Part shown: one piece after another, positions 17,754 through 28,300 of the stretch
Numbering within the stretch: position 1 is the first letter of the stretch
Layout of the letters: every line of letters starts with the position of its first letter
NCBI RefSeq assembly: GCF_040822065.1
Contig: NZ_CP162005.1
Coordinates: forward strand, 1,488,001 to 1,552,000
Origin: Pedobacter sp. WC2423
Lineage (GTDB): Bacteria; Bacteroidota; Bacteroidia; Sphingobacteriales; Sphingobacteriaceae
DNA length: 64,000 nucleotides
Direction: 5' to 3'
Position numbers and translations under genes: made by a program
The notes under the pieces: model-generated
Seen by the model: the letters and a program-made list of their open reading frames with translations, nothing else
Told to the model about the DNA's origin: nothing
The model's database searches: none

Positions 17754-19820
17754 ATGAATAAAGAAGAATTTAAACCTTTCATACCTGCAGAAAGTAATGT
17801 AGCAGAATTTACAATTAAGTCCATTTTACTCGGATGTATTGCCGGGATCATATTTGGTGCCGCCACCGTTTATCTCGCTTTAAAAGCAGGATTAACCGTC
17901 TCAGCTTCAATCCCTATAGCCGTACTGGCTATCACACTGGGCAAGAAGTTTTTTAAAACAACGATACTGGAAAATAACATTATTCAGACTACCGGGTCAG
18001 CTGGTGAATCTATAGCCGCTGGTGTTGTATTTACCCTTCCTGGATTCCTGTTCCTAAGTACAGATATTGGCGGACAAAGTTCAGGAGAAGCGTTTTTCAA
18101 TTATATGACGATTCTGATTCTCGCCATCCTCGGGGGAGTTTTAGGAACGATGATGATGATTCCATTAAGAAGATCATTAATCGTTAAAGAACACGACACA
18201 CTTCCTTATCCTGAAGGAACTGCTTGTGCATCAGTATTGAAAGCCGGAGAAAGAGGCGGAACATTCGCACGTACAGCTTTTTGGGGCTTAGGTTTTGCCA
18301 TGATTTATGCCATGCTGCAAAAAGTTTTCCATGTGATTTCTGAAGCGCCGACCTGGGTAACTACACAAGCTAACAAATTTCTCCCTTCCGCACAGGTTAG
18401 CGGAGAGATCACACCAGAGTATATGGGTGTTGGTTATATTATCGGGCCAAAAATTGCCGGAGTACTGGTAGCTGGTGGTGTGCTGGCATGGCTTGGACTT
18501 ATTCCTTTACTAGCTACATTAATTGATCCTGCATTAGCAGCACATCAATTGGTAAAGCTTGGCTTACTTGCTGATATTACTAAAGCAGGTGGTTCTGTAG
18601 GCTGGAATCCTGCCACACAAACGTTTTCAGATTATCCATTAGCAATTTATCAGGCTTATGTGAAACAAATCGGTGCTGGCGCTGTAGCTGCCGGCGGATT
18701 TATTACTTTATTAAAAACAATCCCTACCATTATATCTTCCTTCAAAGACAGTCTGGGTTCTATTAAAGAAGGAAAAACAGTAGCAGAAACTAAAAGAACA
18801 GATCGTGACCTTTCTCTGAAAGTTGTTGGTGTAGGAAGTTTAGCATTGATTATTCTTGTTGCTGTATTACCACAAATCCCAAGTAACGGGATTTTAAGCA
18901 ATTTATTAATTGGTGTACTGGTCGTCATGTTTGGTGCATTCTTCGTGACCGTATCCAGCCGTATTGTTGGTTTAATCGGGTCAAGTAACAACCCTATTTC
19001 GGGTATGACTATCGCAACTATCATGGGAACCTGTCTTGTTTTCATCGCAGTTGGATGGACTGGTAAGATTTATGAGCCAATGGCATTAGTTGTAGGTGGT
19101 ATGATTTGTATTGCAGCAGCTAACGCGGGTGCAACCTCTCAGGATCTTAAAACGGGTTACATCATAGGTGCAACACCAAGATATCAGCAGATCGCCTTAT
19201 TTATAGGTGTAATCGTATCTTCTATTGTAATTGGACTGACTGTTCGTATTCTCGACACCCCTACTCCAGAAATGCTTGCACAAGGTATTAAACATGCCAT
19301 TGGTACTGAACTATATTCTGCTCCACAGGCTACCTTGATGGCAACGCTGATTAAAGGTATGCTTTCTTTTAACCTGGATTGGCAATATGTGCTGGTTGGT
19401 GTGTTTATCGCGATTACTATCGAATTATGTGGTATCAATTCCTTATCATTTGCTGTAGGCGCTTATTTACCTTTATCTACTACCCTTCCAATTTTTGTAG
19501 GTGGTGCAATCAAAGGAGCTGTTGACTGGAAAGAACGCAAAAAAGTAAAAACTCCGGAAGAAGAAGAATTAGGCCCAGGAAATCTTTTTGCAACGGGGCT
19601 TGTTGCTGGTGGCGCACTGGCAGGAGTTGTCGTCGCAATTCTGATGGTTATCCCTTCTGTACGAAGTAACCTGAGTAAAGTAGATGTTCAGCCGTTATTT
19701 ACCCGCTGGTTCGGTGCTGGTGGCTATGAATTACTGGGTGTATTGATCTTCCTTTTCATGGGATTTGTATTGTATAATATCTCAAAAAAGAAAAATGAGG
19801 CTGAAGATATTATAAAATAG
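17754..19820 (+). CDS. OPT-family oligopeptide transporter
   Basis: This 688-residue inner-membrane protein has about fifteen hydrophobic helices and the family features of prokaryotic OPT transporters: an N-terminal KAGLTVSASIPIAVLAI helix, NIIQTTGSAGESIAAG, and PYPEGTACASVLKAGE. Prokaryotic members of the clade move oligopeptides or metal chelates by secondary transport; the substrate is not predictable here. It stands alone on the plus strand and is followed after 8 bp by a strong hairpin terminator. Confidence 0.9.
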   Translation: MNKEEFKPFIPAESNVAEFTIKSILLGCIAGIIFGAATVYLALKAGLTVSASIPIAVLAITLGKKFFKTTILENNIIQTTGSAGESIAAGVVFTLPGFLFLSTDIGGQSSGEAFFNYMTILILAILGGVLGTMMMIPLRRSLIVKEHDTLPYPEGTACASVLKAGERGGTFARTAFWGLGFAMIYAMLQKVFHVISEAPTWVTTQANKFLPSAQVSGEITPEYMGVGYIIGPKIAGVLVAGGVLAWLGLIPLLATLIDPALAAHQLVKLGLLADITKAGGSVGWNPATQTFSDYPLAIYQAYVKQIGAGAVAAGGFITLLKTIPTIISSFKDSLGSIKEGKTVAETKRTDRDLSLKVVGVGSLALIILVAVLPQIPSNGILSNLLIGVLVVMFGAFFVTVSSRIVGLIGSSNNPISGMTIATIMGTCLVFIAVGWTGKIYEPMALVVGGMICIAAANAGATSQDLKTGYIIGATPRYQQIALFIGVIVSSIVIGLTVRILDTPTPEMLAQGIKHAIGTELYSAPQATLMATLIKGMLSFNLDWQYVLVGVFIAITIELCGINSLSFAVGAYLPLSTTLPIFVGGAIKGAVDWKERKKVKTPEEEELGPGNLFATGLVAGGALAGVVVAILMVIPSVRSNLSKVDVQPLFTRWFGAGGYELLGVLIFLFMGFVLYNISKKKNEAEDIIK

Positions 19821-19828
19821 CTATTCAT

Positions 19829-19860
19829 AAAGGAGGTTTATGGCTCTCAAAACCTCCTTT
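19829..19860 (+). terminator. Intrinsic terminator of the OPT gene
   Basis: A perfect 11-bp stem (AAAGGAGGTTT paired with AAACCTCCTTT) with a 10-nt loop begins 8 bp after the stop codon. The T content of the 3' arm supports termination. Confidence 0.75.
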
Positions 19861-19945
19861 ATCAGGTTAATTTAACAGTTTTTTAACGTTAAATGCAATT
19901 AATCAGGCTTAGGATCAGGCTACTATAAGATAAGAACAATATTTA

Positions 19946-19977
19946 TTTGCACTATATGTATCCTACTCCTATATTTG
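19946..19977 (+). promoter_or_regulatory. Candidate promoter of tRNA-Lys
   Basis: TTTG at 19946-19949 and TATATTTG at 19970-19977 are separated by 20 bp, matching the Bacteroidota consensus TTTG-N19/20-TAnnTTTG. Transcription would start near 19984, about 40 nt before the tRNA. Confidence 0.65.
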
Positions 19978-20025
19978 CATCACTTTAAACGGAAACGCTT
20001 AGAGTATTGTTCTGAAAAGAATGAT

Positions 20026-20098
20026 GATTCCGTAGCTCAGCTGGTAGAGCATTACACTTTTAATGTAGTGGTCCTGGGTTCGAATCCCAGCGGGATCA
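20026..20098 (+). tRNA. trnK: tRNA-Lys (anticodon UUU)
   Basis: The 73-nt sequence folds as a complete cloverleaf. The acceptor stem GATTCCG pairs with CGGGATC with one G-U wobble, the D-arm contains AGCTCAGCTGGTAGAGC, the anticodon loop CTTTTAA has TTT at 20059-20061, and the T-arm contains GGTTCGAATCC. No CCA is encoded. Its last 14 bases are duplicated at 54046-54059, marking it as an integration site. Confidence 0.95.
20085..20098 (+). repeat. attL-like copy of the tRNA-Lys 3' end
   Basis: TCCCAGCGGGATCA forms the 3' T-arm and acceptor strand of the tRNA and is identical to 54046-54059. It is read as the left attachment core. Confidence 0.7.
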
Positions 20099-20100
20099 CG

Positions 20101-20124
20101 AAAGGCGCAAGAGATTGCGCCTTT
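20101..20124 (+). terminator. Hairpin terminator after tRNA-Lys
   Basis: A perfect 10-bp stem (AAAGGCGCAA with TTGCGCCTTT, GAGA loop) begins 2 bp after the tRNA and runs into a short T-rich stretch. It lies on the island side of the attachment core. Confidence 0.75.
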
Positions 20125-20268
20125 TCTGTTTAAAATGTTTTTTAAAAGGCGTTTTTCGGATCAAGGTACTATGTATAAATTCAAGTAATTTCGGATCAAG
20201 CGGAATTCTTGGGGGGAAGGAAATAAATTCTTTCTTTTGCATTCTTAAACCAAACGAAAATTTTCATT

Positions 20269-20622
20269 TTGAGTCAAGCCGAGCAAGCCCTGATCAGTTT
20301 ATTATTACCGGAAGGTATTCTGGATTATTTTGAATTAACGCAAGTAGAAAAAGAAGGTAAGATGTTGAATATCTACCTCGAAGAAAAAAATATAGCGCCT
20401 GATGGCTACCTAAGTAAAGACCTTGAGTCCAAAGGATTCTTTCCAGAGGTCAGTATTCAAGATTTCCCAATTCGTGGCCAGAAAGTGGCTTTATGTATTA
20501 AACGGCGTCGCTGGACGGTTAAAAACACAAGCGAAATCATTAGCAGGGATTGGGATTTAGTAAGAAAGGGGGCACGAATGACAACAGAATTCGGTCTTTT
20601 TTTAAAAGGAATATTTGGATAA
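20269..20622 (+). CDS. ISAon1-type transposase, N-terminal region protein
   Basis: This 117-residue protein matches the separate small N-terminal reading frame of ISAon1-type elements, including PDGYLSKDLESKGFFPEVSI, and a basic RRRWTVKNTSEIISRDWDL stretch that would bind the IS ends. Its end overlaps the start of the DDE reading frame by 8 bp in the +1 frame, suggesting coupling or frameshifting between the two halves. The start is taken as the TTG at 20269, because no ATG lies near. Confidence 0.65.
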   Translation: MSQAEQALISLLLPEGILDYFELTQVEKEGKMLNIYLEEKNIAPDGYLSKDLESKGFFPEVSIQDFPIRGQKVALCIKRRRWTVKNTSEIISRDWDLVRKGARMTTEFGLFLKGIFG

Positions 20623-21597
20623 TCACCCAATCAGCTGCTATCATCCAGGTCATTACTTTCAGATAGACGGCAAACAGCTGCAAGAACAATACAAAGAGCA
20701 TATCAGTGATTATAATGGCTGGGAGCAGAAAGATCATGCAGATCAGTGGATGTTGTTCGTAAAGAATGTCAGTCCATATTTGAGTATCGACGAAACAGCT
20801 TTATCCAACGGCGAGCTCTATACCATCGTCACTAATAAAGGAGCAAAAGGGCGTAAAGGTGCGATTGTAGCGATGATCAAAGGGACAGTAGCCGAAGATA
20901 TCATAAATGTACTGAAGAAAATTCCGGAAAGGCTTCGCAAAAAGGTACAGGAAGTCACCATGGATATGGCTGCAAACATGCAGTTGGCAATCAGGAGATG
21001 TTTTACCAATGCACATAGGGTTATTGATCGTTTTCATGTTCAAAAACTCGCTTATGATGCTGTACAGGAATGCAGGATCAAATATCGTTGGGAAGCTTTG
21101 GATGCAGAAAACGAAGCTATCAAACAAGCAAAAAAGAACAAAACCATATTCCATGGGGAGGTGCTTTCCAATGGAGATACGCTAAAGCAACTACTGGCCA
21201 GAAGCAGATATTTGTTGTTTAAACACCACAGCAAATGGACCCAGGTTCAGCAGAATCGGGCAGAACTACTTTTTGAGCGCTATCCCGAGTTAAAAAAGGC
21301 TTATAAACTATCTCTTAGATTAGGTGAAATATTCAAGGTATGTAAAAGCAAGGAGCAGGCGTTAAAAGACTGGCATTGTGGTATAATGATGTGGAAGATG
21401 CTGCAATAGAAGCATTCAGAACAGTATCCAGATCCATACAGGCACATTATTTATCTATCCTGAATTTCTTTACTAACAGATCAACCAACGCGTCCGCTGA
21501 GTCATTCAATGCTAAAGTGAAGGCTTTCAGGGCAACTTCCAGGGGCGTAAGAGATGTCAAATTCTTTCTGTTCAGACTTTCTAAAATCTATGCTTAA
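20615..21597 (+). pseudogene. ISAon1-type DDE transposase, frameshifted
   Basis: The first 264 codons encode the catalytic core (LSIDETALSNGELYTIVTNK; VTMDMAANMQLAIR; RVIDRFHVQKL). The frame is then lost near 21371, where GACTGGCATTG replaces the GACTTGGCATTG needed to continue as KDLALWYNDVED. The remaining 73 codons, through NFFTNRSTNASAESFNAKVK, lie in another frame from 21376 on. A single missing T explains it, so the copy is probably inactive unless this is a sequencing error. A fragment of a second copy lies at 40438-40526. Confidence 0.75.
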
Positions 21598-21810
21598 CTT
21601 CCCCCCAAGAATCCCGCTTGATCCCGTTTTTCAAAAAATAATAAGTCATTTCATACCAACTGAAATCAATCTGAATGGTGACCTAACTGGTGCCCGATTC
21701 TAATTGGTAAGTTTGGGCACCAGTAAAAAAGATTCATTTGACTCCAAATTATTAAAGAGCAAGCTGTTACCGGGTAATCCGGCCATAAACAAGTTTTTAA
21801 CTTTAACAGA

Positions 21811-23120
21811 TTGAAAATGAAAAGTAACCAAAACATGTCCATTCTTTTTTGGCACCGTAAATCAAAAGCCGATAACAACGGCTATGCCCCTATTATCTGT
21901 AGAATTTCCATTGATGGAAAACAGATAGAGTTTTCTACCGCCAAAAAAATTCCTAGTCATAGGTGGGATGTGGAAAAGAAAAGGATCTTGCCTTGTCCAG
22001 AAGCAAAAAGCATCAATTCAGCATTAAACAGGATACAATGTGAGCTTGAAAGGCATTGTACTATACTACAATCATTGCATGAGTTAGTAAGCCCTGCAAT
22101 GCTCAGGAAAAGTTATAGAAACCTTTCAATAGATAATAGTAAAAAAAGGAACAAACAGAAAACAAGATTCCAACCCTGCTGGAATTGGCCTCTATTCATA
22201 TTGAGGGCTTCACTTTACTAGTGAAAAAAAACCAGAGATCAAAGGAAACTTTAAAGCAGTGGAGATCGACGAAGAAAAAGATAGCTGAATTTATTACACA
22301 CACTTTTAAATCAAAGGATCCTGAACTTTCAGAAATAGATCAGTCCTTTGCTCATAAATTTCATACCTTCTTAATTGTTAAAAGAAAACCATCTATTCAG
22401 CAGTCGGCAGCTATGAAGCAGATTAAAAACACTAAACAATTGCTCAACATAGCTGAAACTAATAAATGGATTATTAGTAATCCGATAGAGAAATTTAGAT
22501 GCGGTTCCGAAGAACCTGAAATTCTACCTTTAGAATTGTTTGAGGTCGAAAGTATCTGGCGCAAGAATCTTAGCATTGATAGGCTTATAAAAGTAAGAGA
22601 CGCATTTATATTTCAGTGTTTCACTGGCTTCGCTTACCAAGATATATACAATCTATCACCCCAAAACATTGTAAAAGTCGGAGCAGAAAATGAAAAGTGG
22701 TTAATCAAGGAAAGAGGTAAAACAAAAGTTACCGAAATGGTTCCAATCCTCCCAATAATCACTGAAATTATTGCGAAATATAAGGACGATCCTTATTGCA
22801 TATTTCATAAAAAATTAATTCCCGTAAACAGCAATTTCAGGTATAATTACTATTTAAAGGAGCTTTCTGACTTATGTGGAATTGGTCGGCCTCTTAATAG
22901 CCATTTAGCCAGACATACCTTTGCCGATTTGATGCTCAACACTTTGGATTTCCCCCTAGAAGATGTAAGTAAAATGCCCGGACATAAGAACATCAGGACA
23001 ACACAAAGATATGCTAGGATCAAAAAGAAAAGAATTAGTAAAAAAATGAACCTCTCCAAGCACTTGTTATTTGATGCAGACGGACAACTCAAAAAGACTG
23101 AGCTTCCACCATTCATATAA
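21811..23120 (+). pseudogene. Tyrosine recombinase (island integrase), frameshifted
   Basis: The first frame (21811-22221) encodes the N-terminal arm-binding region with ILFWHRKSKADNNGYAPIIC. The second (to 23120) encodes the core-binding and catalytic domains. Continuity needs a one-base shift near 22140-22170, close to an A run, to read on as PTLLELASIHIEGFTLLVKK. The catalytic part keeps HLARHTFAD (H-x-x-R), PGHKNI and the nucleophile Tyr in TTQRYARI. The first Arg position reads TGFAYQDI, so canonical Arg I is absent, as also known for the CTnDOT integrase. The gene lies next to tRNA-Lys and is the probable island integrase. Confidence 0.8.
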
Positions 23121-23345
23121 ACCAAATTTATGAATTTAAGGAGGGAATAACTTAAAGTGATTATCTCCTTAAACTATTTAGAGTAATAAGCATTTTTATG
23201 TGATTTTGCTTTAAATTAATGGAAAATTAGATCTAAATCAATAATGTATTTAATATTGAAATAATAGTAACCTCTCTTTCAATAATACCTGATAACAGAT
23301 CAAAAAGAGTGCCTTTCATTTCGGGATCGTCTTCCGAGTATGTGA

Positions 23346-23690
23346 ATAAATCTTCTTGAGCTTAAAAATAGTGGACATCAGGTATTAATAAGTGAAGAGG
23401 AACTATTAAATATTGCACGTAAAGCATTGGAGGTATTTCCTGAACCTATCTCTTTATTTAAAAGTGTACTTGAATATCCAGTAAATAGTGAATTTAATAT
23501 TAGCGAAAAAAGTAGAGCAAATTTTATTTGGGATATTGCATTAATGTTTAGTGCGGGAAAAAATAAAATTGACAACTGTAAACTCTATTTCGTAACTTCC
23601 GATAAAGCGATTATAAAAACAGCGGTTGCAAACAATTCTGGCTGTTATGTTTTAAGTTTTAACGAATACTTGGAATATCTAAATTCATAG
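23346..23690 (+). pseudogene. C-terminal remnant of a PIN-like protein
   Basis: An open frame of 114 codons follows a stop at 23343-23345 and has no good start codon. Its end reads LYFVTSDKAIIKTA and CYVLSFNEYLEYL, which is the C-terminal half of a PIN-type nuclease fold (the T-[ST]-D-K strand and the final core strand). The N-terminal half with the first catalytic Asp is missing. It probably derives from a toxin or defence nuclease lost by deletion beside the integrase. Confidence 0.45.
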
Positions 23691-23832
23691 TATTACTTAA
23701 TGGCTTAAGTTAATTTGTAAAGAAAGATAATTATGCCCCCAGCCGTACTAAGGTCAAACCATTTTGACCAAGTTTTGATAAGAATGGGATCAATATGATT
23801 GAGATGTGCATATAATTATTACGGATTTTGAA

Positions 23833-24585
23833 CTATATATTACCATAATTACCGATTATTACATTTTCAACTTTAAGGTATGCAGTTGTCAATTCAACCT
23901 TATACTCCTTATCAAACGGGACTTTAGTGAAATCGGTAATATCAACCATAAATTCATTTGGTGGAGGGCTATCATAAGTGAAAAAATATCCGAATGGGTG
24001 ATAGTTGATCTCAGCCCATTTATAAATTTCGTTTGTTCCCATGTCACCGACAACACAATAGCCGATCATCCTTTTTGTAGGCGAAGCATTTGAATAAATA
24101 TGAATATTTATTTTATCTGGAAACCTAGTACTCTCTTTATTTAATAGATAGTCCTTAACACCTGAGATATTGCCAATCACGCCTGTTGAATCTGTTGCAA
24201 CGAACATCATTAATATCTGCTTTAATACATTTAAAGGCTTAATCTCATAACTTCCAAGTACATATTCAGGAACTTTGTTTGCCTTTAAGATTTTCCAGCC
24301 TTGTTCTGCGAATTTGCAAAAATCCTTTGCATACCAATTGCCTGAATTATTATTACAAGTAACACATAAAGACTGCTTTCCGAAGCCTCTTTGGCTTCTT
24401 TTCTTTTTGCCGTACAGATAGCTGTTCTTTTCAATTAACTGTTCGTGTCCTTGAACAAGTATAGGTTTATTATTGAAAGCACATTGAGGTGGAATATGCT
24501 CAAAAGATAAAATCGCTAACTTTCCACATAAATAGCAATTACCAGTTTGCTGTTTGTCTCTTTGACGATTAGATTTTTCCTGCAT
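23833..24585 (-). CDS. HNH-type zinc-ribbon endonuclease-like protein
   Basis: The 250-residue protein has a treble-clef HNH layout: C17-x2-C20, the catalytic pair E29-H30 in SFEHIPPQ, then C74-x2-C77 followed by NNNSGNWYAKDF. The C-terminal 150 residues form a mixed alpha/beta region without a known motif. HNH proteins of this shape are common in defence islands as restriction-like nucleases, but no partner gene is adjacent, so the target is unknown. The gene lies alone in an AT-rich area between two gene remnants. Confidence 0.6.
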   Translation of the reverse strand: MQEKSNRQRDKQQTGNCYLCGKLAILSFEHIPPQCAFNNKPILVQGHEQLIEKNSYLYGKKKRSQRGFGKQSLCVTCNNNSGNWYAKDFCKFAEQGWKILKANKVPEYVLGSYEIKPLNVLKQILMMFVATDSTGVIGNISGVKDYLLNKESTRFPDKINIHIYSNASPTKRMIGYCVVGDMGTNEIYKWAEINYHPFGYFFTYDSPPPNEFMVDITDFTKVPFDKEYKVELTTAYLKVENVIIGNYGNI

Positions 24586-24668
24586 TTTTTAACTAATGGC
24601 ATTTAAGATAGTCAATCATATCAGAATCCCCAAGAATTTAAAAGGCCATTGGAAGAGTCCATTATCCT

Positions 24669-24857
24669 TTAATCTTGATAATCAACTGAAAACGGTTTCA
24701 CAACGCTCAAAAAATAATTCTGGTTAACATCTATTGGCTTTTTAAGATAAGTATTCAAAACAAGACCCAATTTATTCCAATATGCATAAATACAATGAAT
24801 TGTTGATTCAATCATAAAAGTATAACGGTGATTATAATGATTGGGCGTACCTCTCAC
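24669..24857 (-). pseudogene. C-terminal remnant, possibly HEPN-like
   Basis: The 62-codon frame (start GTG) encodes HYNHRYTFMIESTIHCIYAY and then WNKLGLVLNTYLKKP, an amphipathic helix pair like those in long all-helical HEPN-type proteins of the Cthe_2314 kind. A stop codon lies five codons upstream, so the bulk of the gene is gone. The identification is by look only. Confidence 0.3.
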
Positions 24858-25367
24858 TGTACTTATTTGTTACCAAAATAAAACATTGTTTACTATACAA
24901 AAATGGGTCTAGCTACTTAAATCTCAATTTCATACAAGAAGTGGTAACTACATTCGTCATATAGCTTGTTGAAAAACTAAGTTTGGCTAATCTTTCCCAA
25001 TAACCATTTCGGCCGTTTGAGTGTCCAAATTTGATTTAATATGGCATTATAAAACATAATCGATATGATTTCAGATCCAATTACGGTAAAACTACTGGCT
25101 GATCTACAAATCCGATGATTGACCGCATAGAATTGGACGATCATTACCTTGGAGCGAAGACGTTAACAAACTCGGTGTGAAACGTTCAAAAACTATCCAG
25201 TCTAGGTTCAGAAAAACGGAAGCTCTACAAACTTTAACGCCCTAATTTCCTGAACCCCATCACAAATTCATTTTTTGGTTAGCAAATTCTCGTGAAGAGC
25301 TTGATTTTTTTATCTTTATAAGCTTGCCTCCAACTTGAATAAATTAGGGGAGACATGCATTAATTAC
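24858..25367. other. Intergenic region, probable gene debris
   Basis: No continuous frame is present. The stretch precedes the HD-GHKL gene, whose promoter should lie here, but no clear TAnnTTTG box was found; TATCTTTA at 25311 is the nearest. It is probably decayed coding sequence. Confidence 0.4.
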
Positions 25368-28300
25368 ATGAACAAAAATTTTGAACTGTTTATTTCTGAA
25401 TCAATAATATTATCGGAGCTGCAAAGAAAATCAGCGATAAAATCCGATTTCGCGGGCTATATAGAGCTTTTCAACACATTTCGGACTATAGTTGCAATGG
25501 AAACGCGTTTCATTGTTCAAACCTTTCCCGAATATACACCCCATGACGAGGAGTTTCATCTAAAGAGACTTTTTGGATTAGCAGATAAAATTTTAGGAGA
25601 GAACATCATTTCAACACTTAATGCCACCGAGCTGCTCATATTAAGTTTAGCAGTTTACGGACATGACTGGGGTATGGCTGTTTCAATTGCGGAAAAATCA
25701 GTTATCACTGGTACCGAAGAACTGAATGAAGGTGACAAGGATTTATACCTTGAAAATGAATTGGAAAAGTACAAATTATATCAACTTGATGCCCACGAAA
25801 ACATGGGCACCTCAGATGACCAAAATTGGCAGGAGTATGTGCGGATGACCCACGCTATGCGTAGCGCAGTCAGGGTAAACAAATACTTTAATAACATTGA
25901 CAATGGAATTGGGCAGGCTACCGCGAGAGTTTGCATTGGCCATTGGTTAGACTACAGGAATTTGCGCGATTCGGAAATATATCCAACTCACTACATAGTG
26001 AAAGGAGAAAGTATCAACCTGAGAGCCTTATCATTGTACCTTAGATTAGTTGATCTCTTTGACCTATCTAACGAGAGAACACCGTTTGTTATTTACAAAT
26101 ACACAGCTCCCAAATCCCTTCGATCTCAAATGGAATGGGCTAAACATAAAGCAGTCAATTCTTTAACAACCTTAAACTATCAAAGCAGCAGAATCATCCA
26201 GGTAGATGGACAAACTAATGATTATCAAGTCTACGCAGCGTTGACCGACTTGAAATTATACTGTCAGGAGCAACTTCGACTCGCAAATGAGTTGTTTGCG
26301 GAAATGGATGGGCGCTTTCATCTGAACATATTTGACTTGAAATGGAACATCATACCAGTTAATTTTGATCCGATCTCTATCAAATTTGAATTCGACAGAA
26401 CACGGATGTTTGAAGTACTGAGTGATGAGATTTATCAGGGTGATAAATATGTTTTCCTCCGGGAGCTTTTGCAAAATAGTATAGATGCGATCAGACTAAG
26501 AAAGGAACTCGTAGAAAAACAGGCTGGTTACAAACTAAACAATTTCGGTAAAATTAACATTGATGTATCTGCTTCTTCGGATGGAAATATAACCGTAAAA
26601 ATTTCAGATAACGGTATCGGTATGGATCTTTACATTATTGAAAATTACCTGAGCGTTGCAGGCCGGAGCTATTACACCAGTAAAGAGTTCAAAAAACTTG
26701 GGCTTAATATCGATCCCATTTCTAGGTTCGGCGTTGGGATATTGAGCGCATTTATGGTTGCGGAGAGCGTGAGTATTGAAACTATCCGTGACAGAACCAT
26801 ATCTCCTGATAGTAAGAGAATCACTGTAGATATACCCTCAGTTGATCAGCAATTCCGGATCAGGGCAACTAGCGAGGCTAATTATCAGCCTGGAACCAGT
26901 GTAACAGTGAATATAGCTTCCATTCACTTTAACAATTCATCAGCTTCAAACCGACTACTTAAGGTTACAGAATATTTAAAGCGAATTGCCGGATACATTG
27001 ATATCCCAATCTTTATCGATGAGTTTGGTATCAAAACTGTGATTGTCCAAAAAGGTGCAATGCTTACTGAGACCGGGGATTTCGCAGTTCTAGAATCCGG
27101 CTTCAAACTGGATATCGAAAATGTGTTTTTTCCACAAAGTTTGAAACTTGCGAAAGATACTTTTGAGATTAAGACCTATTCTCTGGAAAACGATTTAAAC
27201 CTTCCTGGAATTACCGGCGAGGTTAGTTATCTGATCCCAAAAGATCCATTCCTTAAGCTAAGACACGGGGGCACATCCTGGCCGTCTGCCGATTACACGA
27301 TCGTGTCCGATGCCAAACGTTTACACCAACGCCATCTAAAGTTTTACATGGAATGGGCTAGATATAAAGAACATTTTATGCAAGCGAAAAATGCCGGATT
27401 AGCTGAAAGTTCAAATTGTATGTCTACCTTCCAGTGTTATCTTGACGGTATCCTGGTGCCAAAAGTAAATGCTCCGAAGTCGCTAGAAGAATTTTCGGTT
27501 CTTCAGCACGGTAGCCCCTACCTGATCAACTATTTTAACAATGAGTATTTTGCAGTATGCTTTTTATCCGCCAATTTTACAAAGAAATTACTTAAAAACA
27601 TAAGCATTTCAAGAACGAACATTAAAAATGATCAAACCTGGGATACATACATCAGTCCGGTACTTTTTGAGTTCATTCTCAAAAGCAATTATCAAAAAAT
27701 AAAAGCGGAAAACCTTAAAGAAAGAGCTCTACATATCGCGCAACTTATCTTCATATATCGTATTCCTTTAGAATTATTGATTGAAAAAATAGGAATTGAT
27801 GAATTTCCAGTTGCATGGATAAGCCAGGGGGGGGAAATTGAGTTTAAAACATGGGGCCAATATTCAGATTCCAACGTGTATTTGCAACCACTGATGTCGG
27901 TCTGGTTCTCGCCGAACATTCGCTTCGCCTTCGGTGAACAAGATCAAAAAATTGAAAACACTTTAACAGAATGGAAGGGTGATGAACTGTTAATTGACCA
28001 AAATGCTATTGGTGATGAGGAATCAACCCATAGGTATCTGTCTGTTCAGGCAAACATCGTCTGTACATTTGGCATTTCACTATTACCCTATACCCATCGC
28101 TTTGAGCATTTCAGATTTATAAGTTCACCCTGGGAGGATGGGGCTCCCCTGATCCAGCAGGTTTGGAGACCAACTTCCGATGAGGATATTTCTGATGGAT
28201 CCGATTTGGTCGAACTTTCTGTAAATCCATACTTCAAAATTGATCTTAAAGATTTAGAGGTTTTCCTTGTCAGTTTATTTGATGGACTGGACGAAGAATT

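Larger units (their letters stand above)
20192..21626 (+). mobile_element. ISAon1-type insertion sequence
   Basis: Imperfect terminal inverted repeats flank the transposase genes. The left end (20192-20219) and the reverse complement of the right end (21598-21626) share GGATCAAGCGG and ATTCTTGGGGGGAAG blocks. The element sits between the tRNA and the integrase gene. A further partial copy of the left-end motif (TTTCGGATCAAG-like) at about 20153 makes the exact left border uncertain. Confidence 0.7.

Noticed and set aside
18656..19045. 129-codon minus-strand frame inside the OPT transporter gene
   Set aside because: It is the antisense shadow of a well-conserved membrane protein gene and has no family features of its own.
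20115..20333. 72-codon frame between the tRNA and the ISAon1 transposase
   Set aside because: It runs across the terminator and the IS inverted repeat and overlaps the transposase N-terminal frame; a chance frame.
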